Counted from the stretch's first letter, positions 1 through 9,730 are shown. The stretch is DNA of 64,000 nucleotides from Sphingomonas sp. (GCA_002707985.1 PAOI01000024.1:11018-75017); one strand, 5' to 3'. A program made the numbers and translations. Notes: generated by a model from the letters alone, not told the origin.

Positions 1-53
1 ACTGCAAGCACCAGTTCGGGCAGCACCATGACCATTTGGGTGGCGTAGCTCAT
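1..53 (-). CDS. nuoN: NADH-quinone oxidoreductase subunit N, N-terminal 17 codons only
   Basis: Only the first 17 codons are inside the window (MSYATQMVMVLPELVLA). The ATG overlaps the nuoM stop by one base (TGATG), so the two are translationally coupled. Position directly after nuoM at the end of a nuo operon, together with the hydrophobic N-terminus, fits NuoN, an antiporter-like proton-pumping subunit of complex I in the cytoplasmic membrane. The gene is cut by the window edge and is not a pseudogene on this evidence. Identity is inferred mainly from gene order. Confidence 0.85.
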   Translation of the reverse strand, partial: MSYATQMVMVLPELVLA

Positions 54-1591
54 CAGTGCGCCTCCCCGTGCGCGACATCTTCATGGGCGGGCGCTGCAGC
101 GGGATTGCCCGGCGTCAGCAGCGAATCTCCGGCGGGTTTCGCACGGTCGAGCCGTTCGAGCAGAATGACGGTGTCCTGACGCATCGGTGCAAGGAAGCTT
201 TCGGGATAGACGCCCATCCACAGCACCACCGCCGCGATCGGCGCCAGCAGCCAGAATTCGCGCAGCGACAGATCGGGCATCGCCGCCGCATCGGCGTTCT
301 TCTGATCGCCGAACACGACGCGGCGATAGAGCCACAGCATATAGGCGGCACCCAGAATGATGCCGGTCGTGCACAAGAGCGTGATCAGCGTCGACACCTG
401 ATAGGCACCCATCAGCGCCAGCAATTCGCCGACGAAGTTGCTCGTGCCCGGCAGACCGACCGAAGCCATGGTGAACAGCAGGAACAGCACGGCATAGCGC
501 GGCATGTTGACTGCCAGACCGCCATAGCGGTCGATATCACGCGTATGCAGGCGATCGTAGATCACGCCGACGCAGAGGAACAGCGCGCCCGACACCAGGC
601 CGTGGCCCAGCATCACCATCATCGCGCCTTCGATACCCTGCTGGTTGAACGCGAACAGGCCGACCGTGACGATCGCCATATGGGCGACCGACGAATAGGC
701 GATCAGCTTCTTCATGTCGCTCTGCACCAGCGCGACGAGGCTGGTATAGATCACCGCGACTGCCGACAGCGCGAAGATCAGCCAGACGAGCTGCGCCGAC
801 GCTTCGGGGAACATCGGCAGCGAGAAGCGCAGGAAACCATATCCGCCAAGCTTCAGCAGCACGCCCGCCAGGATCACCGAACCTGCGGTCGGCGCCTGCA
901 CGTGCGCATCGGGAAGCCAGGTGTGGACCGGCCACATCGGCATCTTGACCGCGAACGACGCAAAGAAGGCGAGCCACAGCCATGTCTGGACATGCGCGGG
1001 GAAATCGCTCTGCATCAATTCGGGGATCGACGTCGTGCCGGTCGTCATCACCATATAGATCATGGCGATCAGCATCAGCACCGAGCCGAGCAGCGTGTAG
1101 AGGAAGAATTTATACGAGGCATAGATGCGGTTCGCACCACCCCATACGCCGATGATCAGATACATCGGGATGAGGCCGGCCTCGAAGAAGATGTAGAACA
1201 GGAACAGGTCCTGCGCCGCGAAGGTGCCGATCATCAGCACTTCGGTGAACAGGAACAGCGCCATATATTCCGGAACGCGGGTGGTGATCGCCTTCCAGCT
1301 CGCGCCGATACAGATCGGCATCAGGAATACCGAGAGCAGGATTAGCAGCAGCGCGAACCCGTCGATGCCGAGCGCCCATGCGAAGCGACCGAAGATCGGC
1401 ACATGCTCGACAAACTGCCACTGCGCGCCGCCGATATCGAAATTGGCCCAGAGAATAGCGCCGAGCACCAGATCGACCAGCGTCGTGCCCAGCGCGATCC
1501 ACCGCGCCGTCACTGCATTGGTGAACAGGCACGCCACCGCCGCAGCAGCGGGGATCAGCAGCATCACCGAAAGGATGGGAAAATGTTCCAT
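53..1591 (-). CDS. nuoM: NADH-quinone oxidoreductase subunit M
   Basis: This 512-residue membrane protein is an antiporter-like proton-pumping subunit of complex I. It is hydrophobic throughout, with about 14 predicted membrane segments. It keeps the family signatures: the acidic helix 'FFEAGLIPMYLIIGVWGG' near residue 137, with the Glu needed for proton translocation, and 'AVKMPMWPVHTWLPDAHVQA' near residue 218, with the key Lys and the Mrp/NuoL-type loop. Length matches the family. It lies 13 bp after nuoL and overlaps the nuoN start. The ATG start gives the usual NuoM N-terminus. Confidence 0.97.
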   Translation of the reverse strand: MEHFPILSVMLLIPAAAAVACLFTNAVTARWIALGTTLVDLVLGAILWANFDIGGAQWQFVEHVPIFGRFAWALGIDGFALLLILLSVFLMPICIGASWKAITTRVPEYMALFLFTEVLMIGTFAAQDLFLFYIFFEAGLIPMYLIIGVWGGANRIYASYKFFLYTLLGSVLMLIAMIYMVMTTGTTSIPELMQSDFPAHVQTWLWLAFFASFAVKMPMWPVHTWLPDAHVQAPTAGSVILAGVLLKLGGYGFLRFSLPMFPEASAQLVWLIFALSAVAVIYTSLVALVQSDMKKLIAYSSVAHMAIVTVGLFAFNQQGIEGAMMVMLGHGLVSGALFLCVGVIYDRLHTRDIDRYGGLAVNMPRYAVLFLLFTMASVGLPGTSNFVGELLALMGAYQVSTLITLLCTTGIILGAAYMLWLYRRVVFGDQKNADAAAMPDLSLREFWLLAPIAAVVLWMGVYPESFLAPMRQDTVILLERLDRAKPAGDSLLTPGNPAAAPAHEDVAHGEAH

Positions 1592-1604
1592 ATGCCCGGG
1601 CCCC

Positions 1605-3671
1605 TTACCGTGTGATGACCCAGGTGATCGCAGCGGTAAGCCCGATCAGCATGACGAAGGCATAAGTGTAGACATATCCCGATTGCAGTCTGCTCGCGAT
1701 GCCGCTGCCGCGCTGGATCGTCCAGGCCAGCCCGTTGGGGCCGAGCCGGTCGATCGTTCCCTCGTCGCCACCCTTCCAGAGAATGCGACCGATCCACAGC
1801 GCGGGCTTCACGAACACGACATTGTAGAGTTCGTCGAAATACCATTTCCGCAGCAGGAAGGTGTGCAGGACGGCGAATGTCTCTGCCGCCTTTGCCGGGA
1901 AAGCGGGGTTGCGGATATAGGCAAGCCACCCGATCAGCAGGCCGGTCAGCATCGCCACCGTCGCCGACAGCTTCACCCACACCGGCACTTCATGCATCGC
2001 ATGCGCCAGATGTTCGTCGAAGAACAGGCTGCCGTTCCAGAAATTGCCCTCGGCCTCGATGAAATAGCCGTGGAAGACGAAGCCCGCGAATACCGCGCCG
2101 ATCGTCAGGACGAGCAGCGGGATCAGCATGACCGCCGGGCTCTCATGCGGATGATATCCGCCCGTGCCGTCGGTAACCTCATGATGCGTCGCGCCATGGG
2201 GATCGGGCTCATGCCCCGCATCCTCTTCGGCGGGATGGTCGTGATGGCCATGCGCGTCATGGACGGCGTGCTGGATATGCTCGCTGCCCGCCCAGCGCGG
2301 CGTGCCGTGGAAGGTCAGGAACACCAGACGCCAGCTGTAGAAGCTGGTCAGCAGCGCGACGAACACGCCAACCCAGAAAGCCGGAGTTGCGCCCGCGGCA
2401 TAGGCCGCTTCGATGATCGCGTCCTTCGAATGGAAACCGGCGAAACCGAAATTGGTGAAGCCGAACAGGCTGCCCGGAATACCGACGCCCGTGATCGCCA
2501 GCGTGCCGGCCATCATCGTCCAGTAGGTCACCGGGATCTTTTTCCGCAGGCCGCCATAATAGCGCATGTCCTGCTCGTGATGCATCGCATGGATCACCGA
2601 ACCGGCACCCAGGAACAGCAGCGCCTTGAAAAAGGCGTGGGTGAACAGGTGGAACATCGCCGCGCCATACATGCCGACGCCCGCGGCGAAGAACATATAG
2701 CCGAGCTGCGAACAGGTCGAATAGGCGATGACGCGCTTGATGTCGGTCTGGACGACGCCCACGGTGGCGGCGAAGAAACAGGTCGCGGCGCCGATTACGG
2801 TGATGAAGGTCATCGCCGCATGGCTGGTTTCGAACATCGGTGACAGGCGGCACACCATGAACACGCCCGCGGTAACCATCGTCGCGGCGTGGATCAGCGC
2901 CGACACCGGGGTCGGGCCTTCCATCGCGTCGGGCAACCAGGTGTGCAGGCCAAGCTGCGCCGATTTGCCCATCGCGCCGATGAACAGCAGGATGCAGAGC
3001 AACGTCATCGTATCGACGCGCATGCCCAGGAAGCCGATCGTCGATCCGGCCATGCCGGGCGCGGCCTCCAGGATCGCCGGGATCGAAATCGTCCCGAACA
3101 CCAGGAAGGTGCCGAAAATCCCCATCATGAAGCCGAGATCGCCGACGCGGTTGACCACGAACGCCTTGATCGCCGCCGCATTCGCGCTCGGCTTCTTGAA
3201 CCAGAAACCGATCAGCAGATACGAAGCGAGGCCCACCCCTTCCCAGCCGAAGAACATCTGAAGCAGATTGTCGGCGGTGACGAGCATCAGCATCGCGAAG
3301 GTGAAGAGCGAGAGATAGGCGAAGAAGCGCGGCTGATCCGGGTCCTCGCTCATATAGCCCCAGCTATAGAGGTGGACGAGCGCCGACACGCTGGTGATCA
3401 CCACCAGCATCACCGCGGTCAGCGCATCGACCCGCAGGCCCCAGCTGACGTCCAGGTCACCCGATTCAATCCAGGTAAAGACCGGCGCGACGCTTTCGCT
3501 GCCGCCGCCCGTCAGGAACGGGATGAAGATCGACCAGCTGAGCGCGCAGGCGATGAACAGCGCGCCCGTCGTCACCAGCTTCGGGAAAACGATGCCGAAT
3601 GCGCGGTTGCTGAGGCCCGCGACGATGAACGCCAGCAGCGGCAGCAGAATGATGAAATGGATGGCTTGCAC
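1605..3671 (-). CDS. nuoL: NADH-quinone oxidoreductase subunit L
   Basis: This 688-residue subunit is the most distal antiporter-like pump of complex I and carries the long lateral helix at its C-terminus. Motifs seen are '[17 protein letters not shown]' (helix 5 Glu) and '[20 protein letters not shown]' (helix 7 Lys and following loop). The start is GTG. A strikingly histidine- and acid-rich stretch sits around residues 462-507, between two membrane segments ('[20 protein letters not shown]'), and makes the protein longer than the roughly 610 residues of the E. coli form. nuoK ends 7 bp upstream, so the gene is part of the same operon. Confidence 0.97.
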   Translation of the reverse strand: MQAIHFIILLPLLAFIVAGLSNRAFGIVFPKLVTTGALFIACALSWSIFIPFLTGGGSESVAPVFTWIESGDLDVSWGLRVDALTAVMLVVITSVSALVHLYSWGYMSEDPDQPRFFAYLSLFTFAMLMLVTADNLLQMFFGWEGVGLASYLLIGFWFKKPSANAAAIKAFVVNRVGDLGFMMGIFGTFLVFGTISIPAILEAAPGMAGSTIGFLGMRVDTMTLLCILLFIGAMGKSAQLGLHTWLPDAMEGPTPVSALIHAATMVTAGVFMVCRLSPMFETSHAAMTFITVIGAATCFFAATVGVVQTDIKRVIAYSTCSQLGYMFFAAGVGMYGAAMFHLFTHAFFKALLFLGAGSVIHAMHHEQDMRYYGGLRKKIPVTYWTMMAGTLAITGVGIPGSLFGFTNFGFAGFHSKDAIIEAAYAAGATPAFWVGVFVALLTSFYSWRLVFLTFHGTPRWAGSEHIQHAVHDAHGHHDHPAEEDAGHEPDPHGATHHEVTDGTGGYHPHESPAVMLIPLLVLTIGAVFAGFVFHGYFIEAEGNFWNGSLFFDEHLAHAMHEVPVWVKLSATVAMLTGLLIGWLAYIRNPAFPAKAAETFAVLHTFLLRKWYFDELYNVVFVKPALWIGRILWKGGDEGTIDRLGPNGLAWTIQRGSGIASRLQSGYVYTYAFVMLIGLTAAITWVITR

Positions 3672-3678
3672 CGGACGT

Positions 3679-3984
3679 TTACCCCTTCATCCGGTTGACG
3701 TCGTCGACCGCGATGGATCCACGGCTGCGGAAATAGATGACGAGAATGGCGAGGCCGATCGCCGCTTCGCCGGCGGCGACGGTCAGCACGAACATCGCGA
3801 ACACCTGCCCCACCATGTCGCCGAGCGCGGCGGAAAAGGCGACGAGATTGATATTCACCGCCAGCAGGATCAGCTCGATCGCCATCAGGATGACGATCAG
3901 ATTCTTCCGGTTGAGGAAGATGCCGAGCACGCCGAGCGTGAACAGGATCGCCGCAACGACCAGATAGTGCGTGACGCCGATCAC
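3679..3984 (-). CDS. nuoK: NADH-quinone oxidoreductase subunit K
   Basis: This 101-residue protein has three membrane segments and is the MrpC-like subunit of complex I. It begins '[20 protein letters not shown]' from a GTG that overlaps the nuoJ stop (GTGA), which is why the ORF track shows only a longer frame with a false N-terminal extension. The membrane glutamates used in proton transfer are visible in '[12 protein letters not shown]' and '[12 protein letters not shown]'. Length and C-terminus are typical. It is followed 7 bp later by nuoL. Confidence 0.95.
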   Translation of the reverse strand: MIGVTHYLVVAAILFTLGVLGIFLNRKNLIVILMAIELILLAVNINLVAFSAALGDMVGQVFAMFVLTVAAGEAAIGLAILVIYFRSRGSIAVDDVNRMKG

Positions 3985-4592
3985 AGCTCCACTCCCTTGC
4001 CGACGGGCGCGTCGACCATCCGCACTGCGTCCTTCGACCGGCGGCTGATCTGACGATTGATGTTCTGCGGCTTCACCCCGGCACGATGGCGATAGGTGAG
4101 CACGATCGCGCCGATCATCGCGACCAGCAGGATCAGGCCCGCCGCTTCGAATGCAAAGAGATAGCGCGAATAGAGCAGCCGCCCGACCGCTTCGATATTC
4201 GGAATGCTCTCGTCGGTCGCGGCGATGCGGCGGCCCAGCTCGATGCCCCCGACCTTCCACGCGCTGACCGCGATCACGATTTCGGCCACCAGCGCCACGG
4301 CGAGCGCAAGGCCCACTGCCGCATATCGCGCCAGCCCGGCCCGCAATTCGGCGAAATCGATGTTCAGCATCATGACGACGAACAGGAACAGCACCGCGAC
4401 CGCGCCGACATAGACGATGACGAGCAGCATCGCGATGAACTCGGCCCCGGCGATCAGCATCAGCCCGGCGGCGTTGAAGAACGCCAGGATGAGCCACAGC
4501 ACCGAATGGACCGGGTTGCGGGAGAAAATCACCATCACCGCGGACGCGATGACGACGAATGCGAACAGGTAAAAGGCGATTGCCTGGATCAC
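3981..4592 (-). CDS. nuoJ: NADH-quinone oxidoreductase subunit J
   Basis: This 203-residue membrane protein has five predicted helices and is the ND6-like subunit of complex I. '[20 protein letters not shown]' is the conserved third helix that contains the pi-bulge region of the family. The C-terminal 45 residues are polar and cytoplasmic. Translation starts at GTG, and its stop overlaps the nuoK start. It is separated from nuoI by about 100 bp that contains a pair of inverted sphingomonad-type repeats, an unusual interruption inside a complex I operon. Confidence 0.95.
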   Translation of the reverse strand: MIQAIAFYLFAFVVIASAVMVIFSRNPVHSVLWLILAFFNAAGLMLIAGAEFIAMLLVIVYVGAVAVLFLFVVMMLNIDFAELRAGLARYAAVGLALAVALVAEIVIAVSAWKVGGIELGRRIAATDESIPNIEAVGRLLYSRYLFAFEAAGLILLVAMIGAIVLTYRHRAGVKPQNINRQISRRSKDAVRMVDAPVGKGVEL

Positions 4593-4620
4593 AGTGAAAC
4601 CTTGCCCCCAAGGCGCCGTG

Positions 4621-4670
4621 CGCCCTGAGCTTGTCGAAGGGCGGGCTTCGACAGGCTCAGCCCGAACGGG
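4621..4670. repeat. REP-like inverted repeat pair between nuoI and nuoJ
   Basis: Two inverted near-copies lie side by side: 'CTGAGCTTGTCGAAGGGC' and, reversed, 'GGGCTTCGACAGGCTCAG', followed by 'CCCGAACGGG'. Each can fold into its own hairpin and the two can pair with each other. Related copies occur at 27349 and, more distantly, at 6704. Such elements are common in sphingomonad intergenic regions. Here the element could affect mRNA stability within the operon. Confidence 0.85.
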
Positions 4671-4692
4671 TTAGAATCGATTGGCATGCCGC

Positions 4693-5178
4693 TTAACGAT
4701 ACGGTGCGTCGGCGGCAAGGTTCGCCGCGATGGCGCTTTCCCACCGGTCGCCGTTCGCGAGCAGTTTTTCCTTGTGGTACACCAGCTCCTCGCGGGTTTC
4801 CGTGGCGAATTCGAAATTCGGCCCCTCGACGATCGCGTCCACCGGGCACGCTTCCTGGCACAGCCCGCAATAGATGCACTTCACCATATCGATGTCGTAG
4901 CGAGTCGTGCGGCGGCTACCGTCCTCGCGCGGTTCGGCCTCGATCGTGATCGCCAGCGCCGGGCAGATCGCCTCGCACAGCTTGCACGCGATGCATCGCT
5001 CTTCGCCGTTCGGATAGCGACGCAGCGCATGCTCGCCCCGGAACCGCGGCGAAATCGGGTTCTTCTCGTACGGATAGTTGATCGTCGCCTTGGGCTTGAA
5101 GAAGTAGCTCAAGGTCAGCGCATGCGCCTTGAGGAACTCCCACAGCGTGAAGGAACGGATGGTTTGGGCGAAGCTCAT
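4693..5178 (-). CDS. nuoI: NADH-quinone oxidoreductase subunit I
   Basis: This 161-residue peripheral-arm subunit carries two [4Fe-4S] clusters (N6a and N6b) that pass electrons to NuoB. The two ferredoxin motifs are complete: [12 protein letters not shown] (Cys 62, 65, 68, 72) and [12 protein letters not shown] (Cys 101, 104, 107, 111). The ORF track starts 21 residues too early. The ATG giving '[15 protein letters not shown]' is the family start and overlaps the preceding stop by four bases (ATGA). The upstream neighbour is an unrelated exported protein rather than nuoH, so the usual nuoH-nuoI junction has been split. Confidence 0.97.
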   Translation of the reverse strand: MSFAQTIRSFTLWEFLKAHALTLSYFFKPKATINYPYEKNPISPRFRGEHALRRYPNGEERCIACKLCEAICPALAITIEAEPREDGSRRTTRYDIDMVKCIYCGLCQEACPVDAIVEGPNFEFATETREELVYHKEKLLANGDRWESAIAANLAADAPYR

Positions 5179-5639
5179 TGCGTATCCATCGGATGAGAAA
5201 GGTAGTCGATCAATTCGGCATCGGCGCTGACAAGGGTGCAACGACCCATGTGAGTCTCCGAACCGTGCAGCTCCCCCAGACCGCTGAGGAAGTCCCCGGG
5301 CTCGTCGCTGGGCATAAGCGTCAGCAGATAGCGGGACGAACCCTGTATGAAGAAAGCAAAGCTGTCGTTGCGCGCCAGATACTGAATGACATGGGCATCC
5401 CCGATGAAATCGGGGCCGCCGAGGACGGTGGTCGCTTCGGGCGCATGTTCTCCGAACTGATCGTCGTCATAAACGATGCTGATGCGGAATGCCTGTGCCT
5501 TACGCTGTTCTGCGGTTTCGGCCGTTTCAGGCCACATTACACAGGTATAGCCAGCACGCAGGCCCGAATCCTGAGCGGAAGCAACGCCCGGCGCCAGCGC
5601 AGCAAGCGCAACAAACCCCAGCAACGCGTGAAGCCGCAT
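5175..5639 (-). CDS. Small exported protein of unknown function inserted between nuoH and nuoI
   Basis: I do not recognise this 154-residue protein. It begins with a clear signal peptide ('[23 protein letters not shown]'), so it should be periplasmic. The mature part has two cysteines (YTC near residue 33 and GRC near 133) that could form a disulfide. It starts 1 bp after the nuoH stop and its stop overlaps the nuoI start (ATGA). Both links imply it is translated with complex I. Its codon usage looks less GC-biased than that of nuoH and nuoI, which hints at later acquisition. A role in complex I assembly is possible but is only inferred from position. Confidence 0.8.
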   Translation of the reverse strand: MRLHALLGFVALAALAPGVASAQDSGLRAGYTCVMWPETAETAEQRKAQAFRISIVYDDDQFGEHAPEATTVLGGPDFIGDAHVIQYLARNDSFAFFIQGSSRYLLTLMPSDEPGDFLSGLGELHGSETHMGRCTLVSADAELIDYLSHPMDTQ

Positions 5640-5640
5640 C

Positions 5641-6687
5641 TTAGACTCCCACCCGCATCAGCATCAGATAGCCCGACACCAGGAACACGAAGAACAGCGA
5701 CAGCGGCAGGAAAATCTTCCAGCCCAGCCGCATCAGCTGGTCATAGCGATAGCGCGGGACGGTCGCCTTCACCCAGCTGAAGCAGAAGAAGAAGAACAGG
5801 ATCTTGGCGAACAACCAGAGGATGCCCGGCACATAATAGAGCGGCGCCCAGTCGATCGGGGGCAGATAGCCGCCCCAGAACAGCGTCGCATTCAGCGTGC
5901 ACATCAGCAGCACATTGGCATATTCGCCGAGCCAGTAGAGCGCGAAGGCCATCGACGAATATTCGGTCTGATAGCCCGCAACCAGCTCCGATTCCGCCTC
6001 GGTAAGGTCGAACGGCGCGCGTTGCGTTTCGGCGAGGCTGGAGATGAAGAACACCACCGCCATCGGGAACAGCAAGGGGTTCAGGCCATAGGCGTTGATG
6101 AAGCCGAGGATGTGGCCCTTCTGGCCCTCGACAATGCCGCCGAGGTTGAACGTCCCGGCCCACAGCACCATCGCGATCAGCACGAAGCCGATCGAAACTT
6201 CATAGCTGACCATCTGCGCCGCAGCGCGGATCGCCGAATAGAAGGGATATTTGGAGTTGGACGCCCAGCCGGCAAGGATGATCCCGTACACGCCGAGCGA
6301 CGACGCCGCGAGCACGTAAAGCAGCCCGACATTGATATTCGCCAGCGCCCATCCCGCCTGGAACGGCACCACCGCCCAAACGATCAGCGCGACGGTGAAG
6401 GTGATGATCGGCGCGAGCAGGAACAGCCCCTTGTTCGCCGCCGACGGAATGATCGTTTCCTGAAGAAAAACCTTGAGGCCGTCGGCGAACGACTGGAGCA
6501 GACCGAACGGACCGACGACATTCGGCCCCTTGCGCAGCGCCATCGCCGCCCAGATCTTGCGATCCGCATAAATGATCATCGCCACCGCCAGCATCAGCGG
6601 CAGCGCGATCAGCAATATGTCGATGATCGTCGCAATGAACCACGCCCAGCCGAACGGCAGGCCAAGATAGGTGAACCAGCTGGTCAC
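5641..6687 (-). CDS. nuoH: NADH-quinone oxidoreductase subunit H
   Basis: This 348-residue membrane subunit has about eight to nine helices and forms the entrance of the quinone chamber next to NuoB and NuoD. Conserved segments are visible: '[20 protein letters not shown]' and the acidic loop '[20 protein letters not shown]', here '[20 protein letters not shown]'. The start is GTG, giving 'MTSWFTYLG'. It lies 112 bp after nuoG with an intervening repeat pair. The next gene follows after a single base. Confidence 0.97.
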   Translation of the reverse strand: MTSWFTYLGLPFGWAWFIATIIDILLIALPLMLAVAMIIYADRKIWAAMALRKGPNVVGPFGLLQSFADGLKVFLQETIIPSAANKGLFLLAPIITFTVALIVWAVVPFQAGWALANINVGLLYVLAASSLGVYGIILAGWASNSKYPFYSAIRAAAQMVSYEVSIGFVLIAMVLWAGTFNLGGIVEGQKGHILGFINAYGLNPLLFPMAVVFFISSLAETQRAPFDLTEAESELVAGYQTEYSSMAFALYWLGEYANVLLMCTLNATLFWGGYLPPIDWAPLYYVPGILWLFAKILFFFFCFSWVKATVPRYRYDQLMRLGWKIFLPLSLFFVFLVSGYLMLMRVGV

Positions 6688-6703
6688 AGGGCGCTCCCCT
6701 TAA

Positions 6704-6783
6704 CCCGTTCGTGTCGAGCGAAGTCGAGACACATTTGCACATCGTTTGCGGCACGTCCCTCGACTGCGCTCGGGACCAACGGC
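6704..6783. repeat. Pair of REP-like hairpins between nuoG and nuoH
   Basis: Two imperfect palindromes follow each other: 'GTGTCGAGCGAAGTCGAGAC' with a further AC, and 'GTCCCTCGACTGCGCTCGGG' with a further AC. Both share a TCGA(N)GCG(A/C)(A/T) core and sit about 22 bp apart in the gap between nuoG and nuoH. They look like the sphingomonad dispersed palindromes. They lie inside an operon and could act as processing or stability signals. Confidence 0.8.
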
Positions 6784-6799
6784 CTATTTGAAAGAACCG

Positions 6800-8806
6800 T
6801 CATTCCGCTGCCTCCGCAAAGGCTTCACCATGGATCAGTTCGGCCGAGCAGCGTTGCATCGTCGGGCTGGCGCGGCAGATCGCGTTGGTGAGGTAAAAGT
6901 CCCGGATCGGATAGGCAATCTCGCCTTCCGCCTTGGTCTCGAGGCCCGGCGGCGCCCATTCGAAGCTCGCCAGACCTTCCTGCGCCAGCGCGGGCGCATC
7001 GGCGAACATCTGCGCGCGCAATTCGCCATAGGTGTCGAACGGCAGCGTCTTGCCCAAAGCTTCGGACAGCGCGCGCAGGATCGTCCAGTCCTCACGCGCA
7101 TCGCCCGGCGGGAAGACGGCGCGGTCGCCGCGCTGCACGCGCCCTTCGATATTCACATAGGTGCCCGGCTTTTCGGCATAGCTGGCCGCGGGCAGGATCA
7201 CGTCCGCCGCATGCGCCCCTGCATCGCCATGGTGGCCGATATAGACCTTGTAGCTCGACTTGAACGCCTTGAAGTCGACTTCGTCGGCGCCGAGGAACAA
7301 GGTCAGTTTGGGCTTGGCCGCAACCACATCGGCGATGCCGCCCGGCTGCGCATAGCCGAGCATCAGCCCGCCCATTCTTGCCGCCGAGAAATGCAGCACG
7401 TTGAAGCCGTTCCAGCCCTCTTTCACGAGGCCCAGCGTCTTGACGAGGCCAAGCGCCGCGCCATGGCCGTTCTTCAGCGCCGCACCGCCGACGATCACCA
7501 TCGGCTTTTCGGCGCCCTTGAATGCGTCCTTCACGACCTTGGGCAGCTTGCCGAGCAGGCTCAGATCATTGCCCAGCCACTGAACCTTATAGGTCAGGTC
7601 GACTTCCGGCCCGATCGCAAACACCTTCGCGCCGCGCTTGATCGCCTTGCGCACGCGGGTGTTCACCAGCGACGCTTCCCAGCGCAGGTTCGTACCGACC
7701 AGCAGGATCACATCCGCTTCTTCGGTACCCGCGATGGTGGTGTTGAAATTGACCGCCGCCAGATTGGTGACGTCATAATCCATGCCGGTCTGGCGCCCTT
7801 CGATCAGGGTCGAGCCGAGCGAATTCACCAGCGCCTTGGCGGCATACATGGTCTCGCAATCGACCAGATCGCCGGCGATCGCAGCAACGCTGTCCTTTGC
7901 CTTCTTCGCCGCAGAAGCGATCGCGGCAAATGCGTCTTCCCAGCTCGCGGCAACCAGCTTGCCGTCGCGGCGGACATAGGGCTTGTCGAGGCGACGGTGC
8001 GACAGGCCGTCAACCGCGTGGCGCGTCTTGTCGTGCGCCCATTCCTCGTTCACGTCCTCATTGATCCGCGGCAGCGCGCGCAGCACGCCGCGGCCACGGC
8101 TGTCGAGGCGGATATTGGTGCCGACGCCGTCCATGACGTCGATCGCCATCGTCTTCTTGAGTTCCCAGGGACGCGCTTCGAACGCATAGGGCTTGCTCGT
8201 CAGCGCGCCGACCGGGCACAGATCGACGACATTGCCCGAAAGCTCGCTCTTGACCGCATGCTCCAGATAGCTGGTGATCTGCATATCCTCGCCGCGGAAG
8301 ATCGCGCCGATTTCCTCGCCACCGGCCACTTCCTCGGTGAAACGGATGCAGCGGGTGCAGTGGATGCAGCGAGTCATCACCGTCTTGACGATGGGACCCA
8401 TATATTTCTCGGTGACGGCGCGCTTATTCTCCTGATAGCGCGAATGGCCCTTGCCATAGGCCATGGTCTCGTCCTGCAGATCGCACTCGCCGCCCTGATC
8501 GCAGATCGGGCAATCGAGCGGATGGTTGATCAGCAGAAACTCCAGCACGCCTTCGCGCGCAGCCTTCACCATCGGGGTGTCGGTGCGGATTTCCTGACCG
8601 TCGCCAGCCGGAAGCGCACAGCTCGCCTGCGGCTTGGGCGGCCCGGGGTTCACTTCGACCAGGCACATGCGGCAATTGCCGGCGATCGAGAGGCGTTCGT
8701 GGTAACAGAAGCGCGGAATTTCCTTACCCGCGGCCTCGCAGGCCTGAAGCACTGTGGCTCCCTGGGGTACTTCTACCTCAATTCCATCGACCGTAAGCTT
8801 GGGCAT
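6800..8806 (-). CDS. nuoG: NADH-quinone oxidoreductase subunit G
   Basis: This 668-residue peripheral-arm subunit carries three iron-sulfur clusters on the path from NuoF to NuoI. Ligands are visible for N1b [2Fe-2S] (Cys 34, 45, 48, 63), for the His/Cys cluster N5 (His 95, then CPICDQGGEC at 99-108) and for N4 (CIHCTRC at 147-153 and a later CPVGAL). The C-terminal two thirds is the degenerate molybdopterin oxidoreductase fold. The extra N7 cysteines of the E. coli form were not seen. The ATG start is standard. A terminator and a palindrome lie just upstream, so nuoG may head its own transcript. Confidence 0.97.
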   Translation of the reverse strand: MPKLTVDGIEVEVPQGATVLQACEAAGKEIPRFCYHERLSIAGNCRMCLVEVNPGPPKPQASCALPAGDGQEIRTDTPMVKAAREGVLEFLLINHPLDCPICDQGGECDLQDETMAYGKGHSRYQENKRAVTEKYMGPIVKTVMTRCIHCTRCIRFTEEVAGGEEIGAIFRGEDMQITSYLEHAVKSELSGNVVDLCPVGALTSKPYAFEARPWELKKTMAIDVMDGVGTNIRLDSRGRGVLRALPRINEDVNEEWAHDKTRHAVDGLSHRRLDKPYVRRDGKLVAASWEDAFAAIASAAKKAKDSVAAIAGDLVDCETMYAAKALVNSLGSTLIEGRQTGMDYDVTNLAAVNFNTTIAGTEEADVILLVGTNLRWEASLVNTRVRKAIKRGAKVFAIGPEVDLTYKVQWLGNDLSLLGKLPKVVKDAFKGAEKPMVIVGGAALKNGHGAALGLVKTLGLVKEGWNGFNVLHFSAARMGGLMLGYAQPGGIADVVAAKPKLTLFLGADEVDFKAFKSSYKVYIGHHGDAGAHAADVILPAASYAEKPGTYVNIEGRVQRGDRAVFPPGDAREDWTILRALSEALGKTLPFDTYGELRAQMFADAPALAQEGLASFEWAPPGLETKAEGEIAYPIRDFYLTNAICRASPTMQRCSAELIHGEAFAEAAE

Positions 8807-8910
8807 GCAACTTTCGTCCTGGTTTCACGACGGCCCACGCGGACTCGGTCCGGGTGCGCCACTGCGCGCGCCACGTCTCTGTCCGAGAGCGCGGCCAAGT
8901 GCAACCCACC

Positions 8911-8926
8911 GCATTTGCGCAAATGC
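8911..8926. promoter_or_regulatory. Perfect 16-bp palindrome upstream of nuoG
   Basis: The sequence GCATTTGCGCAAATGC is a perfect palindrome located about 105 bp upstream of the nuoG ATG, immediately after the terminator of the preceding gene. A palindrome of this size fits a dimeric repressor or activator site for a nuoG-N promoter. No regulator can be named from the sequence, and I see no convincing -35/-10 pair next to it. Confidence 0.5.
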
Positions 8927-8961
8927 AAAAAACGGCCGAGGAAACTTCGATTTCCTCGGTC
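8927..8961 (-). terminator. Intrinsic terminator between the exported paralogue and nuoG
   Basis: On the minus strand a perfect 9-bp stem, CCGAGGAAA / TTTCCTCGG, with a six-base loop is followed by GCCG and then TTTTTT. It lies 30 bp downstream of the stop of the 8992 gene and 120 bp before the nuoG start. It is the clearest intrinsic terminator inside the complex I locus and should uncouple nuoG-N from nuoA-F, at least in part. Confidence 0.85.
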
Positions 8962-8991
8962 GCCTTACATTGGTTCCGCTTCGGATAAGTC

Positions 8992-9696
8992 TTAAGGATG
9001 GAGCCAGTAGTAAAGGCCCTCGGCGATGGGCCCGCGCTGTGCGGTCGGTGCGATGTCCGCCGGACGCGCGGTCAAGCCACATTCCGGAGTCGCACCGTAG
9101 AGGGCGTCGACCGCGTCCTCTTCGCCCGAAGTGCCCGGATCGCTCTTCAGGACCTTGAACGCGAGGCCCGGCGAATAGACCGCAAGGCAGCGCGAGAAGT
9201 TCGACAGTGTCACGCCGGCGCCGTTAAGATTGCCGTGATATGCCTCGGCCTTGGTGACATCGACGTTGGCCGCGCGATCATCAAGCGTCGGATTCTCGCG
9301 CAGCAACAGCTGTTCGGCGAGCGCTCCGTTGAGTATCACCGGAACGAGACCCGCGACATCACGCACGCAACCGCTGTACCGACCACGCAGCGCGCGGCTC
9401 ATGTCGCTGTAATCGGGATCGTCGGTGCCTGCGCCGCCGAGCAGCGACGCCGCGCGGTTCCCGCCGGTGCGCACCATACAGCGCGCGGTGACGGCGGCGT
9501 GCTCGTAAGCCCGTGAGGCGCTTTCCGGGTTCGCGAACAGCGAGGCGGTGCTGAAGCGATCGGCGAAGTCGCGATTGCCCTCACGCATTTCGGAGGGGCG
9601 CGCCATGTGCTGCGGCTGCTGGTTCTGCGCCATCGCCTGCGCGCCGCCCGCAAGCGAAGCAATTGCCGCCACAACTCCAAGGGTGATATTGTTCAT
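8992..9696 (-). CDS. Exported protein of unknown function, tandem paralogue A (between nuoF and nuoG)
   Basis: This 234-residue protein has a signal peptide ('MNNITLGVVAAIASLAGGAQAMAQ') and is expected in the periplasm. I chose the ATG at 9696 over the TTG two codons earlier because a GGGGA Shine-Dalgarno lies at a good distance. It is clearly homologous to the next upstream gene: shared blocks are 'ARCMVRTGGNRAASLLGG', 'NGALAEQLLLR', 'FSRCLAVYSPGLAFKVLKS' and 'LYGATPECGL'. The shared cysteines (ARC, C-R-D/C-S-R, RC-L/V, PEC) suggest a disulfide-bonded fold. A terminator follows it, and its own promoter is likely upstream. No known family was recognised. Confidence 0.85.
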   Translation of the reverse strand: MNNITLGVVAAIASLAGGAQAMAQNQQPQHMARPSEMREGNRDFADRFSTASLFANPESASRAYEHAAVTARCMVRTGGNRAASLLGGAGTDDPDYSDMSRALRGRYSGCVRDVAGLVPVILNGALAEQLLLRENPTLDDRAANVDVTKAEAYHGNLNGAGVTLSNFSRCLAVYSPGLAFKVLKSDPGTSGEEDAVDALYGATPECGLTARPADIAPTAQRGPIAEGLYYWLHP

Positions 9697-9730
9697 CGCC
9701 AATCCCCGAAAAATTCAGAATACCGGTTCC

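Noticed and set aside
1-53. Truncated nuoN as a broken gene
   Set aside because: It is cut by the window boundary; the visible 17 codons are intact and correctly coupled to nuoM.
56-1345. 429-codon plus-strand frame opposite nuoM, and similar long antisense frames at 1224-2843, 6746-8995, 28482-30947, 49124-51490 and 52700-54313
   Set aside because: They run antisense to conserved genes, have compositions rich in Arg/His/Gln/Asp with no recognisable domain, and are explained by the high GC content at third codon positions of the true genes.
3679-4611. 310-codon frame covering nuoK and the nuoJ region
   Set aside because: Only its last 101 codons are a gene (nuoK, from an internal GTG). The rest is an out-of-frame shadow of nuoJ.
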